Shown here piece by piece: positions 7,281 to 14,851 of a stretch of 64,000 nt of DNA. Source of the stretch: JAJFUV01 sp964561215 (GTDB taxonomy: Bacteria; Acidobacteriota; Terriglobia; Bryobacterales; Bryobacteraceae). Each line of letters starts with the position of its first letter. Position 1 is the first letter of the stretch. The stretch is from the NCBI GenBank assembly GCA_964561215.1, contig CAZLOS010000001.1:91134-155133 (forward strand), written 5' to 3'. The translations under genes and the position numbers were made by a program. The notes beneath the pieces were generated by a model that was not told the origin of the DNA, did not search any database, and saw only the letters and a list, made by a program, of their open reading frames with translations.

Positions 7281-8165
7281 CTAACGTACTAATGCCGCGC
7301 ACTCTTCGAGCGTCCACTCGGGCACTCCTCCGGCGCGGCTGGCTACCAGAGCGCCCAGCCGGTTGGCGAAATCGCCGATGCGCCCGGCGGGCCATTTTTC
7401 GCCCATGCCATGGAGAAACGCGGCGGTGAAAGCGTCGCCGGAGCCGACCGTGTCCACCACCTTCACCTTGTACCCCGGAACCTCGGCGAACTCGCCGCCC
7501 ACCAGCACGGCGCATCCGTTCGCGCCCAGCGTGACGCACACCGCGTCCCATCGGTATCGCGCCGACCACGCGCGGCAGAATGCCTCGACGGAGCCTGCGT
7601 TGCCTCCAAACATCCGCTCCATCTCGACCACCTCATCGTCGTTCAGCTTTACCACGTCGGCCTGGGGAAGCAACCCGGCGATCAGTTCCGGAGTATAGGA
7701 TTCCTTCCGCAGATTGATGTCGTAGAGCCGGCGCGCCTGCGGGTTGTCGTCGATCAGCCGCTGGAGCAGCGCGCGGATCGAGGGATCCATCTGGTGCAGC
7801 GTGCCGAAGGCGATCCAGTCCGGCCGCCACTTCGCAATGGCTGCAAAATCGCTTTCCGACAGGCGCAGCAGATCGTAGGCCGCCGGGCGGTGGATGGTGA
7901 ACGTGGGCTTGCCCGCCGCATCCAGTGCCACTGTCACGACGCCCGTCGGCGCCTGGACGCGGCGTATGAAGTCGGTTCGCAGGCCCATGCCCTCGGCCTG
8001 CGCCAGGACCGCGTCGCCGCGCCGGTCGTCTCCGACCGCGCTCAGGAACAGTACCTCATGACCCAGCCGGTGGGCGTGATAGCAGAAGTTGAAAGGCGCA
8101 CCACCCAGTTTCTCCCGGTCCGGGAAAACGTCCCAGAGCACTTCTCCGATGCTGAGGATCCTCAT
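7281..8165 (-). CDS. PfkB-family carbohydrate kinase (fructokinase-like)
   Basis: Cytoplasmic ATP-dependent sugar kinase, 294 residues, a normal length for ribokinase-fold enzymes. The N-terminal signature GGAPFNFCYHAHRLG (21-35) and the C-terminal PfkB signature VVDTVGSGDAFTAAFLHG (237-254), with catalytic base Asp244 in GSGD, are intact. The start MRILSIGEVLWDVFPD resembles bacterial fructokinases most closely. It is encoded between a TPP enzyme (24 bases) and the GH36-type hydrolase (9 bases), so it likely phosphorylates a monosaccharide or ketose released by the pathway. Fructose is the family-based guess; tagatose or 2-keto-3-deoxy sugars are alternatives. Confidence 0.9.
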   Translation of the reverse strand: MRILSIGEVLWDVFPDREKLGGAPFNFCYHAHRLGHEVLFLSAVGDDRRGDAVLAQAEGMGLRTDFIRRVQAPTGVVTVALDAAGKPTFTIHRPAAYDLLRLSESDFAAIAKWRPDWIAFGTLHQMDPSIRALLQRLIDDNPQARRLYDINLRKESYTPELIAGLLPQADVVKLNDDEVVEMERMFGGNAGSVEAFCRAWSARYRWDAVCVTLGANGCAVLVGGEFAEVPGYKVKVVDTVGSGDAFTAAFLHGMGEKWPAGRIGDFANRLGALVASRAGGVPEWTLEECAALVR

Positions 8166-8189
8166 GGCTTTCCTAACAAGACTACACTA

Positions 8190-9740
8190 CTAATCCGCCA
8201 GGACGGCTTCGATCAGCCGTGGTCCCCGTTCGCGCATGGCGGCGGCGAACTGCGCGGCGAATTCCCCGGCGGTCGTGGCGCGCGTTGCCTCCACGCCTTG
8301 CCCGCGCGCGAGTGCCACCCAATCCAGATCGGGGTGGCCAATGTCCATCATCTCAGCCGCCCGCGGTCCCGCTTCCGCCGCGCCGGTCCGGCGCAGTTCG
8401 ATACTCAGGATGCGGTAACTGCGATTGGCGAAGATTACCGTCACTACGTCCAGGTTCTCGCGCGCCATGGTCCAGAGCGCCTGCAGCGTGTACATCCCGC
8501 TGCCGTCGGCTTCGAGTGCGATCACTTTGCGCCGGGGGCACGCCAGCGCTGCTCCCACGGCGACCGGCAAGCCCTGTCCGATGCTTCCGCCGGTCACGGG
8601 CAGGAAGTCGAACGGCGGGGCGCCTTTAAGTTCCCGCCAGACGGCTTCGCCGGACGAGACCATCTCGTCGGTGACGATGGCGTCATCCGGCATCAGGGCT
8701 GCTACGACGCGGCCAATTATTTGTGCGGTAAGTGCGCCGTCGCGCGGCAACTCTGGCCGTGGCGTTTCAACGGGGACCGGAGCCTTCCGCGCGCCGCACT
8801 CTTCGGCCAACGCTTCGAGCGCGCCCGTCCCGTCTTCTTCCGGCGTTGCCAACATGTGCATGGGGCAATCCGGCGGCGCCATCAGGCTCGGCAGATTCGG
8901 GTAGCCGAAAAAGGATACCGGCGGGTACGCTTCCACCAGGATCATGTGCTCGATGCCGGCAAGCGATTCGAGCGCCGGCTCGGGGAAGTAAGGGATTTTC
9001 TCGGGTGCGAAGCGCATCCCGCCCCGCTGCATCCGGGCGGCATAGCGGTCCGCGAACACCCGGACGCCGGTCGCTTCCGCCAGCTTCGCCGTTGCAACCA
9101 GTGCCCGGTCGAGCAGCGCTCTGCCGCTGAGCAACAGCGCCGTCGAGCGGCTTGATCGCAGGACTTCGGCGATGTCGCGAATCCGCTCTGGATCCGGCAG
9201 TTCGCGCACGGGGCGGGCAATTGCCGCGCCGGGCGAGCCCGCTTCGCTCCAGGAGTAATCCGCTGGGACAATTAGTGTCGCTACCTGTCCCGGAGGCTGG
9301 AGCGCCGCCGCGATCGCTTCGATGGCCGCCGCGCCCATCCGTCCTGGAGACGTAAGCGTGTGGACCCAGCCCGAGACAGGTCTCGCCAGTTGTTCGATGT
9401 CGGTGGTCAGGGGCGCGTTAAAGGGCAGATGCTGGGTGGAATGCTGGCCGACAATGTTGACCACGGGCGAGCGCGCTTTGCGCGCGTTGTGGAAGTTCGC
9501 CAGACCGTTGGCCAGTCCCGGCCCCAGGTGCAACAGTGTAACGGCAGGTTTGCCGCTCATGCGGGCGTAGCCATCCGCCGCGCCCGAAACCACGCCTTCG
9601 AACAGGCACAGCACGCTGCGCATGCCTGGAACGCGGTCCAGGGCCGAGACGAACTGCATTTCGCTCGTGCCCGGGTTCATCAGGCACAAATCGATGGAGT
9701 TGTCGAGGAGGGTGCGGAGCAGGCTTTCGGCGCCGTTCAT
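8190..9740 (-). CDS. Thiamine-pyrophosphate enzyme, acetolactate synthase / benzoylformate decarboxylase type
   Basis: Cytoplasmic TPP-dependent enzyme of 516 residues with the three POX-fold domains. The N-terminal domain carries the TPP-activating Glu48 in CLFEGVVSGAADGYAR. The middle domain is shorter than in true catabolic AHAS. The C-terminal TPP domain has TGGSIGQGLPVAVGAAL and a metal/diphosphate motif ADGS (411-414) ending at Asn439, where most family members have GDGS. The family makes or breaks C-C bonds next to a keto group (acetolactate synthesis, 2-keto acid decarboxylation, sugar-acid cleavage). The short middle domain and a location inside a sugar operon argue against branched-chain amino acid synthesis. 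No small regulatory subunit gene is adjacent. Confidence 0.85.
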   Translation of the reverse strand: MNGAESLLRTLLDNSIDLCLMNPGTSEMQFVSALDRVPGMRSVLCLFEGVVSGAADGYARMSGKPAVTLLHLGPGLANGLANFHNARKARSPVVNIVGQHSTQHLPFNAPLTTDIEQLARPVSGWVHTLTSPGRMGAAAIEAIAAALQPPGQVATLIVPADYSWSEAGSPGAAIARPVRELPDPERIRDIAEVLRSSRSTALLLSGRALLDRALVATAKLAEATGVRVFADRYAARMQRGGMRFAPEKIPYFPEPALESLAGIEHMILVEAYPPVSFFGYPNLPSLMAPPDCPMHMLATPEEDGTGALEALAEECGARKAPVPVETPRPELPRDGALTAQIIGRVVAALMPDDAIVTDEMVSSGEAVWRELKGAPPFDFLPVTGGSIGQGLPVAVGAALACPRRKVIALEADGSGMYTLQALWTMARENLDVVTVIFANRSYRILSIELRRTGAAEAGPRAAEMMDIGHPDLDWVALARGQGVEATRATTAGEFAAQFAAAMRERGPRLIEAVLAD

Positions 9741-9749
9741 GGGTAGGAA

Positions 9750-9777
9750 GGGCCGCCACGTGCTTCAACGGCGGCCC
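9750..9777 (-). other. Intergenic hairpin between the exported oxidoreductase and the TPP enzyme
   Basis: GGGCCGCC and GGCGGCCC form a perfect 8-bp stem in the 47-base gap between two co-directional genes. No run of T follows in the transcription direction, so it is not a classical terminator. It may stabilise the upstream mRNA or attenuate read-through. Confidence 0.4.
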
Positions 9778-9787
9778 CGAGGAAAGT

Positions 9788-11068
9788 TTACGCGAAGCGA
9801 TACTTGCGGGTGGTCTCGTTCCAGATCACCTTCTTGCCGTTGCGGTACGACAGCGTCGCCAGGTGTCCGCTGATAGCGGCCTGCTGGCCGACGGCCGGCG
9901 GCGCGATCACCTTGCCCTTACCCTGAGTGGCTTCCAGCCAGTTGCGCAGGTGAGCCTGCACGCTCGCGTTGTCCGCGCCGGGATCGGACTCGTGGATTTC
10001 CTGGCGGGCCTTCACCTTGGCGGGAGCGCGGCCGTTGAACTTCTCGGGATAGAAGTGCAACTCGCGGCGGCTGATGACTTCGATGGTGCCTTCGTTGCCC
10101 ATGAACTGCTCGCCATAGCCGTAATGGTCGTTGCCGAAGTAGCAGCTATAGTTGATGTGGAACTTGTCGGGGTATTCGTAGATGGCGCTGATGGTGTCGG
10201 GCACTTCGCGGTCGTCGGCAGCACTGCCCCAGCGGTAAACGCCGCCGCTCGCCATGCAGCTCAACGGTACAGTCTTGCCGCAGACGAAGTTGGTGATGTC
10301 GGTCTGGTGCACCAGCAGGTCGGTCGAGATGCCGCCAGAATAATCCCAGTACAGGCGCCACTGGTAGAAGCGGCGCTTGTCGAAGGGGCGCTTCGGCGCC
10401 GGGCCCAGGAACTTCTGCCAGTCGGTGTTCTGCTCGGTGGCGTCGTCCGGGATCTGATAGCGCCAGGCGGGATTCGTGTCGAGCGAATTGCGATACCAGA
10501 ACGCGCGCACGTAGTGGATGTCGCCGATGAGCCCTTGCGCGACAAGTTCCTTGGCCTTCTGGTAGAACTTGTTGCTGCGGTTCTGGGTGCCAACCTGGAT
10601 CACCTTGTCGTAACCGGCCGCCGCCTTCAACACCACTTCCCCTTCCTCGATGGTGTGCGCGAGCGGCTTCTCCACGTAGATGTGCTTCTTCGCCTTGATG
10701 GCCGCCAGCGTCATCGACTGGTGAAGGTGTTCCGGCGTGGCGATGACGACTGCTTCTATGGACGGATCGGCCAGCAACTCGCGGTAGTCGGCGTAGGTCT
10801 TCGGCTCGTTCTTGCCCATGGTCTGCACGCGGTCCTTGGCGCGCGCCAGCCGGCCCGTGAACGCATCGCAGACGGCGGTGATCTGGAATTCATCCGGAGA
10901 GCCTTTGTAGAGCATCTCCATCAGGTAGTAGCCGCGGCTTCCGGCCCCGATGAATCCGACGTTCACCCTATTGTTTGCGCCCAGCGAGCGCAGGACGGCG
11001 GGGCCCGTCGCCAGGGCGACGCCGGTGGAACGTGTCACGAAACTACGGCGGGAAAGGTTCTCACTCAT
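9788..11068 (-). CDS. Tat-exported Gfo/Idh/MocA family oxidoreductase
   Basis: Second exported sugar-dehydrogenase-like protein, 426 residues from the ATG at 11068; a GTG at 11074 is also in frame. The Tat signal is clear (SENLSRRSFVTRSTGVALA, Arg-Arg at 7-8). The Rossmann fold follows with VGFIGAGSRG (37-46), and the EKP motif lies at 133-135 (HIYVEKPLAHTI). The C-terminal domain contains WRLYWDYSGGISTDLLVHQ, closely matching the corresponding stretch of the paralogue at 2848-4092. AAGGAG lies about 10 bases before the start. It is the first gene of the run that continues with the TPP enzyme, kinase and GH36-type hydrolase, and so likely defines the substrate of that operon, probably a sugar or cyclitol. 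Confidence 0.93.
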   Translation of the reverse strand: MSENLSRRSFVTRSTGVALATGPAVLRSLGANNRVNVGFIGAGSRGYYLMEMLYKGSPDEFQITAVCDAFTGRLARAKDRVQTMGKNEPKTYADYRELLADPSIEAVVIATPEHLHQSMTLAAIKAKKHIYVEKPLAHTIEEGEVVLKAAAGYDKVIQVGTQNRSNKFYQKAKELVAQGLIGDIHYVRAFWYRNSLDTNPAWRYQIPDDATEQNTDWQKFLGPAPKRPFDKRRFYQWRLYWDYSGGISTDLLVHQTDITNFVCGKTVPLSCMASGGVYRWGSAADDREVPDTISAIYEYPDKFHINYSCYFGNDHYGYGEQFMGNEGTIEVISRRELHFYPEKFNGRAPAKVKARQEIHESDPGADNASVQAHLRNWLEATQGKGKVIAPPAVGQQAAISGHLATLSYRNGKKVIWNETTRKYRFA

Positions 11069-11143
11069 GATCACGAATCTCCTTCTTAAGAACGGGTTTG
11101 ATAATACAGCATAGCAACGATGGGGATTTACTTGCCGGGCATG

Positions 11144-11174
11144 AAAAAAGCCGGACGCCCGTCGGGCGCCCGGC
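11144..11174 (-). terminator. Rho-independent terminator
   Basis: Read on the minus strand, GCCGGGCGCCC, a GAC loop and GGGCGTCCGGC form an 11-bp stem with one G-T pair, followed directly by six T. It is a textbook intrinsic terminator between the molybdopterin-binding gene and the downstream oxidoreductase operon. Confidence 0.88.
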
Positions 11175-11216
11175 GAAGGTTCGCCACCTTGCCGCTCGGA
11201 GGACCGGCCCGGTGGC
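11172..11216 (-). ncRNA. Candidate structured RNA element preceding the terminator
   Basis: Just before the terminator on the minus strand are two more helices. GCCACC (11216-11211 strand) pairs with GGTGGC (11188-11183), enclosing a GCCG/CGGC helix with a 10-base loop. GGCGAA/TTCGCC (11185-11172) shares three bases with the terminator stem, so the two are mutually exclusive. The arrangement resembles a small aptamer plus expression platform or an attenuator. I cannot match it to a known riboswitch consensus, and it could simply be GC-rich 3' UTR structure. Confidence 0.4.
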
Positions 11217-11236
11217 TTGTGGAGGAGACTTTTATG

Positions 11237-12208
11237 CTAGGCCAGGAGTCCGCCGTGCCCCAGGCTGGCGAGTTCCCAGCCGGACACACGGTAACGGGCC
11301 AGCAGCGGAGGCAGCAGCAGGTCCACGACGTTCGGTTTGGCTGAGCGCGAGCACCCCGGCGCTGAAATCAACGGCAGATCGTCCTTGTACGCCAGAATCA
11401 TCAGGTTGCCCGGCTCGACGGGCGCGAGGAACCGCTCGACCTGGCAGCCTATGCGCACCATGGCGCGTCCGATGACGTCTTCCGGCCCCGCCGGCGCCGT
11501 GGTAGACGCGATGAGAATCACCGTGGGCCGAGCCCGCAAAAGATGTTCCAGGCTCCTGGCGACGGAAGCTTCGTCCTCCACTGCTGCCAGCGCGTATTCC
11601 GGCGCGGCCCCGTAACGCACCAACCGTTGCTGCATGATGCTCTCGAACAGCTGGCGTGCGCGCTCACCGTCCGCCGGATCCGAATACAAGACGCCCACCG
11701 TAGCGTCCCTGATGGGCCGCGCCTGCAGGATCGGGCCCCGTTCCCTCAGGATGGACACCATGGCGTCGACCTGCGCCCGCGCCACCGCGAAGGGCGCGCT
11801 CTTGATCGTGGCGATCCGTTGGCCGGCCTTTGCGTGCGAGAAATTCAGCGAGGTGGCAATCACGACGCTCGAAGTACAGTTGATCTGCTTCAGCAGTTCG
11901 TCGTCCACCAGCACGCAACAATCTTCGGTGGCGACGAGGTTCGCGCGGCCGCCCGCGGCGGGCCGGATCTCCAGGCAACCGCACCCCATCTCCTGGGCCA
12001 CCACAACCACCGCTTCGTCTTCGCCGACCTCGCCAGCCTCCAACTCCGTGACCCAGACGTGCCTGAGGCCCTCGGTTTCAAGCAGTTGCACGTCCTCTTC
12101 GCGGATGATATGCCCTTTGGCCAGGAGCTTCCTGCCGCCAGGCCTGAAAATCGTGCAGCAAAGCACTCGTCCGGCGGATTCTTTAACCTCGACAGTCTGC
12201 GCCTTCAT
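11237..12208 (-). CDS. Molybdopterin-binding (MoCF/MoaB-like) domain protein
   Basis: A 323-residue cytoplasmic protein in the family annotated as molybdopterin-binding protein. Residues 1-160 form an N-terminal region unlike classical MoeA. The C-terminal half (about 165-323) has the MoCF_biosynth fold: VGVLYSDPADGERARQLFES, then PTVILIASTTAPAGPEDVIG and the glycine/serine site ISAPGCSRSAKPNVVD. In MoeA/MogA relatives this fold binds or adenylates molybdopterin. Catalysis cannot be claimed because the usual GGTGxxxRD-type loop is replaced by the STTAPAGPED region. It is a single-gene transcript with its own promoter upstream (TATAAT) and an intrinsic terminator downstream. No other molybdenum cofactor gene is adjacent; mobA lies at 49.5 kb. 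Confidence 0.75.
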   Translation of the reverse strand: MKAQTVEVKESAGRVLCCTIFRPGGRKLLAKGHIIREEDVQLLETEGLRHVWVTELEAGEVGEDEAVVVVAQEMGCGCLEIRPAAGGRANLVATEDCCVLVDDELLKQINCTSSVVIATSLNFSHAKAGQRIATIKSAPFAVARAQVDAMVSILRERGPILQARPIRDATVGVLYSDPADGERARQLFESIMQQRLVRYGAAPEYALAAVEDEASVARSLEHLLRARPTVILIASTTAPAGPEDVIGRAMVRIGCQVERFLAPVEPGNLMILAYKDDLPLISAPGCSRSAKPNVVDLLLPPLLARYRVSGWELASLGHGGLLA

Positions 12209-12246
12209 AACCGTTTCCTTAGGCCGTTTAGCCTTGATGCCCTACG

Positions 12247-12275
12247 ATTATACACAGATTTGGTGCTAAAACTAA
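12247..12275 (-). promoter_or_regulatory. Promoter of the molybdopterin-binding gene
   Basis: Read on the minus strand, a perfect TATAAT lies at 12252-12247. TTAGTT lies 17 bases upstream at 12275-12270, preceded by an AT-rich stretch that may act as an UP element. Predicted transcription would start near 12240, about 30 bases before the ATG at 12208, with AAGGA in between. Confidence 0.55.
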
Positions 12276-12325
12276 TTAATTTTTCTCACATTACCTTCAG
12301 GAAATAATAATCAAGATTTGATGGA

Positions 12326-12338
12326 CCGCGAAACGCGG
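12326..12338 (-). terminator. Weak hairpin at the end of the arg operon
   Basis: CCGCG/CGCGG with an AAA/TTT loop starts immediately after the last arg gene. Only scattered T residues follow, so it is a possible but weak terminator. Confidence 0.3.
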
Positions 12339-12339
12339 A

Positions 12340-12894
12340 CTACCGGCAAGCCAGGATGGGGAGTATTACAGGCTCTTCGCCTTTTGTTTGTGTGAGTGTG
12401 GAGGCGTCGCCCGGGCGCAGGATCTTGCGCATGGCGATTTCGTCGCAGCGTTGGAATTTCGGGCACCGCAGGCAGTCTTTCCATGCCTTCAGGGGGAGTT
12501 CGCCGCGATCGACCACTATGAACCCGAGTTTCTCAAAGAACTTCGGAACATAGGTGAATGCAAAGAGTAATTCCAGGCCGAAATCAATGGCTTCCCTTTC
12601 CACGGCCTCCACCAGGATTCTGCCCAGGCCTTGGGACTTATAGGTGGGATCGACTGCCAGCGACCGGACCTCGGCGGCCGTGGATCCATAGAAGTGCAGC
12701 GCGGCGCAGCCGAGGGCGCGCTCGCCGGAGCAAATCACGGTGAAATCGCGGATGTTCTCCGACATCTCGAACGCGGTGCGCGACAGCATGGCGCCCTCGG
12801 CGGCGTACGCGTTGATCAGCGCGAGCAGGCTCGGCACGTCCTGCATGCGCGCCTTGCGCACCGTGAGCGCCGGATTTGCGCCAGTCTCAGGCAC
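12340..12894 (-). CDS. argA: GNAT N-acetyltransferase, probable short N-acetylglutamate synthase
   Basis: A 184-residue GNAT protein. Acetyl-CoA would bind at the pyrophosphate loop in SQGLGRILVEAVEREA, following the strand EVRSLAVDPTYK. The C-terminal KAWKDCLRCPKFQRCDE with a Cys-rich tail is typical of the short ArgA-type enzymes fused to or encoded beside arg genes in many bacteria. The reaction would be acetyl-CoA plus L-glutamate to N-acetylglutamate, the first step of arginine synthesis. Its ATG overlaps the stop of argB by 8 bases, so it is translationally coupled as the third gene of argCBA. It lacks the amino acid kinase domain of classical E. coli ArgA. Assignment rests on operon context as well as the fold. 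Confidence 0.82.
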   Translation of the reverse strand: MPETGANPALTVRKARMQDVPSLLALINAYAAEGAMLSRTAFEMSENIRDFTVICSGERALGCAALHFYGSTAAEVRSLAVDPTYKSQGLGRILVEAVEREAIDFGLELLFAFTYVPKFFEKLGFIVVDRGELPLKAWKDCLRCPKFQRCDEIAMRKILRPGDASTLTQTKGEEPVILPILACR

Positions 12895-13675
12895 CGGTCT
12901 TCTCCGCCTGCTTCATGCGCGTGCCGATCTGCTCTCCCGCGCAAACGCGCTGGATCACGTCCGGCAAGGCGCCCGGAACGATGAGGACCTGCTCCACGCC
13001 GTTGTTCAGCGCCGATGTAGCGGCGTTCAGCTTGGCCTGCATCCCGCCAGTAGCAACACCCGCCTCGATCAGTCCGGCAGCCTGTCCCGGGGTGATCGAA
13101 GGGAGCACCGAGCCTTCCGCGCCGCGCACGCCGTCCACGTCGGTGAGAAACAGCAGCGTGGACGCGTGCCAGCCCGATGCGCAGGCCACCGCCATCTGGT
13201 CCGCATTCACGTTGTAAACGCGGCCTTCGGCGTCGCCCGCCACGCAGGCCACCACGGGCATATGCCCCGCCGACGTAAGCACATCGAGGATTCCGGTATT
13301 GGCGCGTACGGGTTTGCCCACAGCGCCCAGCGCCGGGTCCATCTGGACGGCTTCCACCAGGCAGGCGTCGATGCCGCTCAATCCAACGGCTTTCGCCCCG
13401 GCGCGGATGAAGCTGCCCACGAGTTCATGGTTCACGGTCCCGGCGAACACTTTGAGAATGGCGTCCACGACTTCAGGCGTGGTTACCCGCAACCCGTTCA
13501 CGAAACGGCTCTCGACCTTGCGCTCTGCAAGGTACCGGGTCATCTGCTTGCCGCCCCCGTGTACTACTGTCACCGCGTGGCCCTGCGTCGTCAGCGCATG
13601 GATCTCCCGCGCCAGCCGGTCGCGCGATTCCGGTGCGTCGAGCAGGGTGCCGCCAAGTTTGACGAGAAACTTCAC
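12887..13675 (-). CDS. argB: Acetylglutamate kinase
   Basis: Phosphorylates N-acetylglutamate with ATP, the second step of arginine synthesis, in the cytoplasm. The 262-residue protein has the amino acid kinase fold. The N-terminal VKLGGTLLDAP provides the phosphate-binding Lys-Gly-Gly, and VVHGGGKQMTRYL the substrate glycine loop. ADQMAVACASG and LLFLTDVDGVRG form the ATP site, and TGGMQAKLNAA is the conserved nucleotide-end motif. It overlaps argC by 4 bases (ATGA) and argA by 8. No N-terminal helix typical of arginine-inhibited hexameric NAGK is evident, so it may be feedback-insensitive (inference). Confidence 0.95.
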   Translation of the reverse strand: MKFLVKLGGTLLDAPESRDRLAREIHALTTQGHAVTVVHGGGKQMTRYLAERKVESRFVNGLRVTTPEVVDAILKVFAGTVNHELVGSFIRAGAKAVGLSGIDACLVEAVQMDPALGAVGKPVRANTGILDVLTSAGHMPVVACVAGDAEGRVYNVNADQMAVACASGWHASTLLFLTDVDGVRGAEGSVLPSITPGQAAGLIEAGVATGGMQAKLNAATSALNNGVEQVLIVPGALPDVIQRVCAGEQIGTRMKQAEKTGA

Positions 13676-14679
13676 AGCAGGCCCTCCGTCTCGGCGAATC
13701 CCATGATGAGGTTCATGTTCTGCACGGCTTGACCCGCGGCGCCCTTTATAAGGTTGTCGATCACGCTCACCACCACGCCGCGTCCGGTGGCGGAGTCCAT
13801 CTTTACGCCGATGTCGCAGAAGTTCGTGTGCGCCACCGCGTGCAGGTCCGGAACCTTTCCGGGATCGTAGATGCGCACGAACGGCTCGCCCGCGTAAGCA
13901 TTTTCATAAGCCGCCACCACGCCGGCCGCGTCTACCGGCTTGGAGGCACGGAAGTAGATGGTTTCCAGGATGCCGCGGTCCGCCGGGATCAGGTGCGCGG
14001 TGAACGAGAATTCGGCCTCGTCCAGACCGCTGTTCAAGAGCACTTCCGGGACGTGCCGGTGGTCCAGAATCGAGTAGGCCGAGAAATTGCCGGTCACTTC
14101 GCAAAAACTGGACTTCAGGCTGGGCTTGCGCCCCGAGCCGCTCACGCCGCTCTTGGCGTCGCAGACGATGCCGGCTTGACGGTCGGCGATTCCATTCGCG
14201 ACCAGCGGACGAATGGCGAGATTCGCCGCCGTCGGATAGCAGCCGGGATTCGAAACCAGCGTAGCGGCGGGAATTTTGTCCCGGTAGAATTCCGGCAAGC
14301 CATAGACCGCCTTGGCGAGCCAGCCGGTGGCGGTGTGTTCTTCCTTGTACCACTTGCGGTGGTTGTCGGCGGTGCGCAGGCGGAACGCGCCGCTCAGGTC
14401 GACGATCTTGGCGCCGGCGTCGATCATGGACGGTGCGAGCTCCATGGAAACGTTCGCCGGCGTGGCGAGAAACACCACGGCAATCCCTTCGTCCCGAATG
14501 GCCTGGGGAGTTGCGGGAGCCACCTTCGGCCCTTTCCACCCGCGCGGATGCAGGGCGGGTTCGGAATCCGAGCGATGTTCGAGCAGCACCGGCTCGGCCT
14601 GAGGGTGCCGCGAAAGGATGCGAATGAGTTCCGCGCCGCTGTAGCCGCGGAAGCCGACAATACCGACACGAATAGCCAT
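13672..14679 (-). CDS. argC: N-acetyl-gamma-glutamyl-phosphate reductase
   Basis: NADPH-dependent reductase for the third step of arginine synthesis. The 335-residue protein has an N-terminal Rossmann motif VGIVGFRGYSGAELIR, the linker region VDLSGAFRLR, and the active-site Cys147 in LVSNPGCYPTAA. Length and motifs are those of type 1 ArgC. It is the first gene of argC-argB-argA. No Shine-Dalgarno sequence is visible ahead of the ATG at 14679. The region immediately upstream is a perfect palindrome overlapping a TATAAT box, suggesting repression at the promoter and a very short leader. Confidence 0.96.
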   Translation of the reverse strand: MAIRVGIVGFRGYSGAELIRILSRHPQAEPVLLEHRSDSEPALHPRGWKGPKVAPATPQAIRDEGIAVVFLATPANVSMELAPSMIDAGAKIVDLSGAFRLRTADNHRKWYKEEHTATGWLAKAVYGLPEFYRDKIPAATLVSNPGCYPTAANLAIRPLVANGIADRQAGIVCDAKSGVSGSGRKPSLKSSFCEVTGNFSAYSILDHRHVPEVLLNSGLDEAEFSFTAHLIPADRGILETIYFRASKPVDAAGVVAAYENAYAGEPFVRIYDPGKVPDLHAVAHTNFCDIGVKMDSATGRGVVVSVIDNLIKGAAGQAVQNMNLIMGFAETEGLL

Positions 14680-14680
14680 C

Positions 14681-14712
14681 TGACTAATTATTCACTTTCG
14701 TGAATAATTATA
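14681..14712 (-). promoter_or_regulatory. arg operon promoter with overlapping palindromic operator (ArgR-like)
   Basis: TAATTATTCAC (14685-14695) and GTGAATAATTA (14700-14710) form a perfect 11-bp inverted repeat around TTTC. A TATAAT for the minus strand lies at 14712-14707 inside the right arm, with TTGAAA about 20 bases further upstream. TGACTAATTATTCA at 14681-14694 matches the ARG-box pattern TGAAT-WWWW-ATTCA with one mismatch. The site would place a repressor over the -10 region and the transcription start, as expected for arginine control. In RNA sense the spacer is GAAA, so a hairpin with a GNRA-type loop is an alternative reading. Confidence 0.65.
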
Positions 14713-14851
14713 CCACGAGGTGGCGGATCAGTTTCAAATGCTGAGCATCGTGTCGAGTCCAAGAATGGGCCGACCAAGAACGGTCCCCCTGCCTTTGAAA
14801 GGCTCTCTCTCTTTTCACTGCCTATCGCGGTATCCTGAAAGGCTCTTAGTC

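Noticed and set aside
7410..9155. 581-codon plus-strand frame opposite the PfkB and TPP genes
   Set aside because: Antisense to two well-supported enzymes and without domain content.
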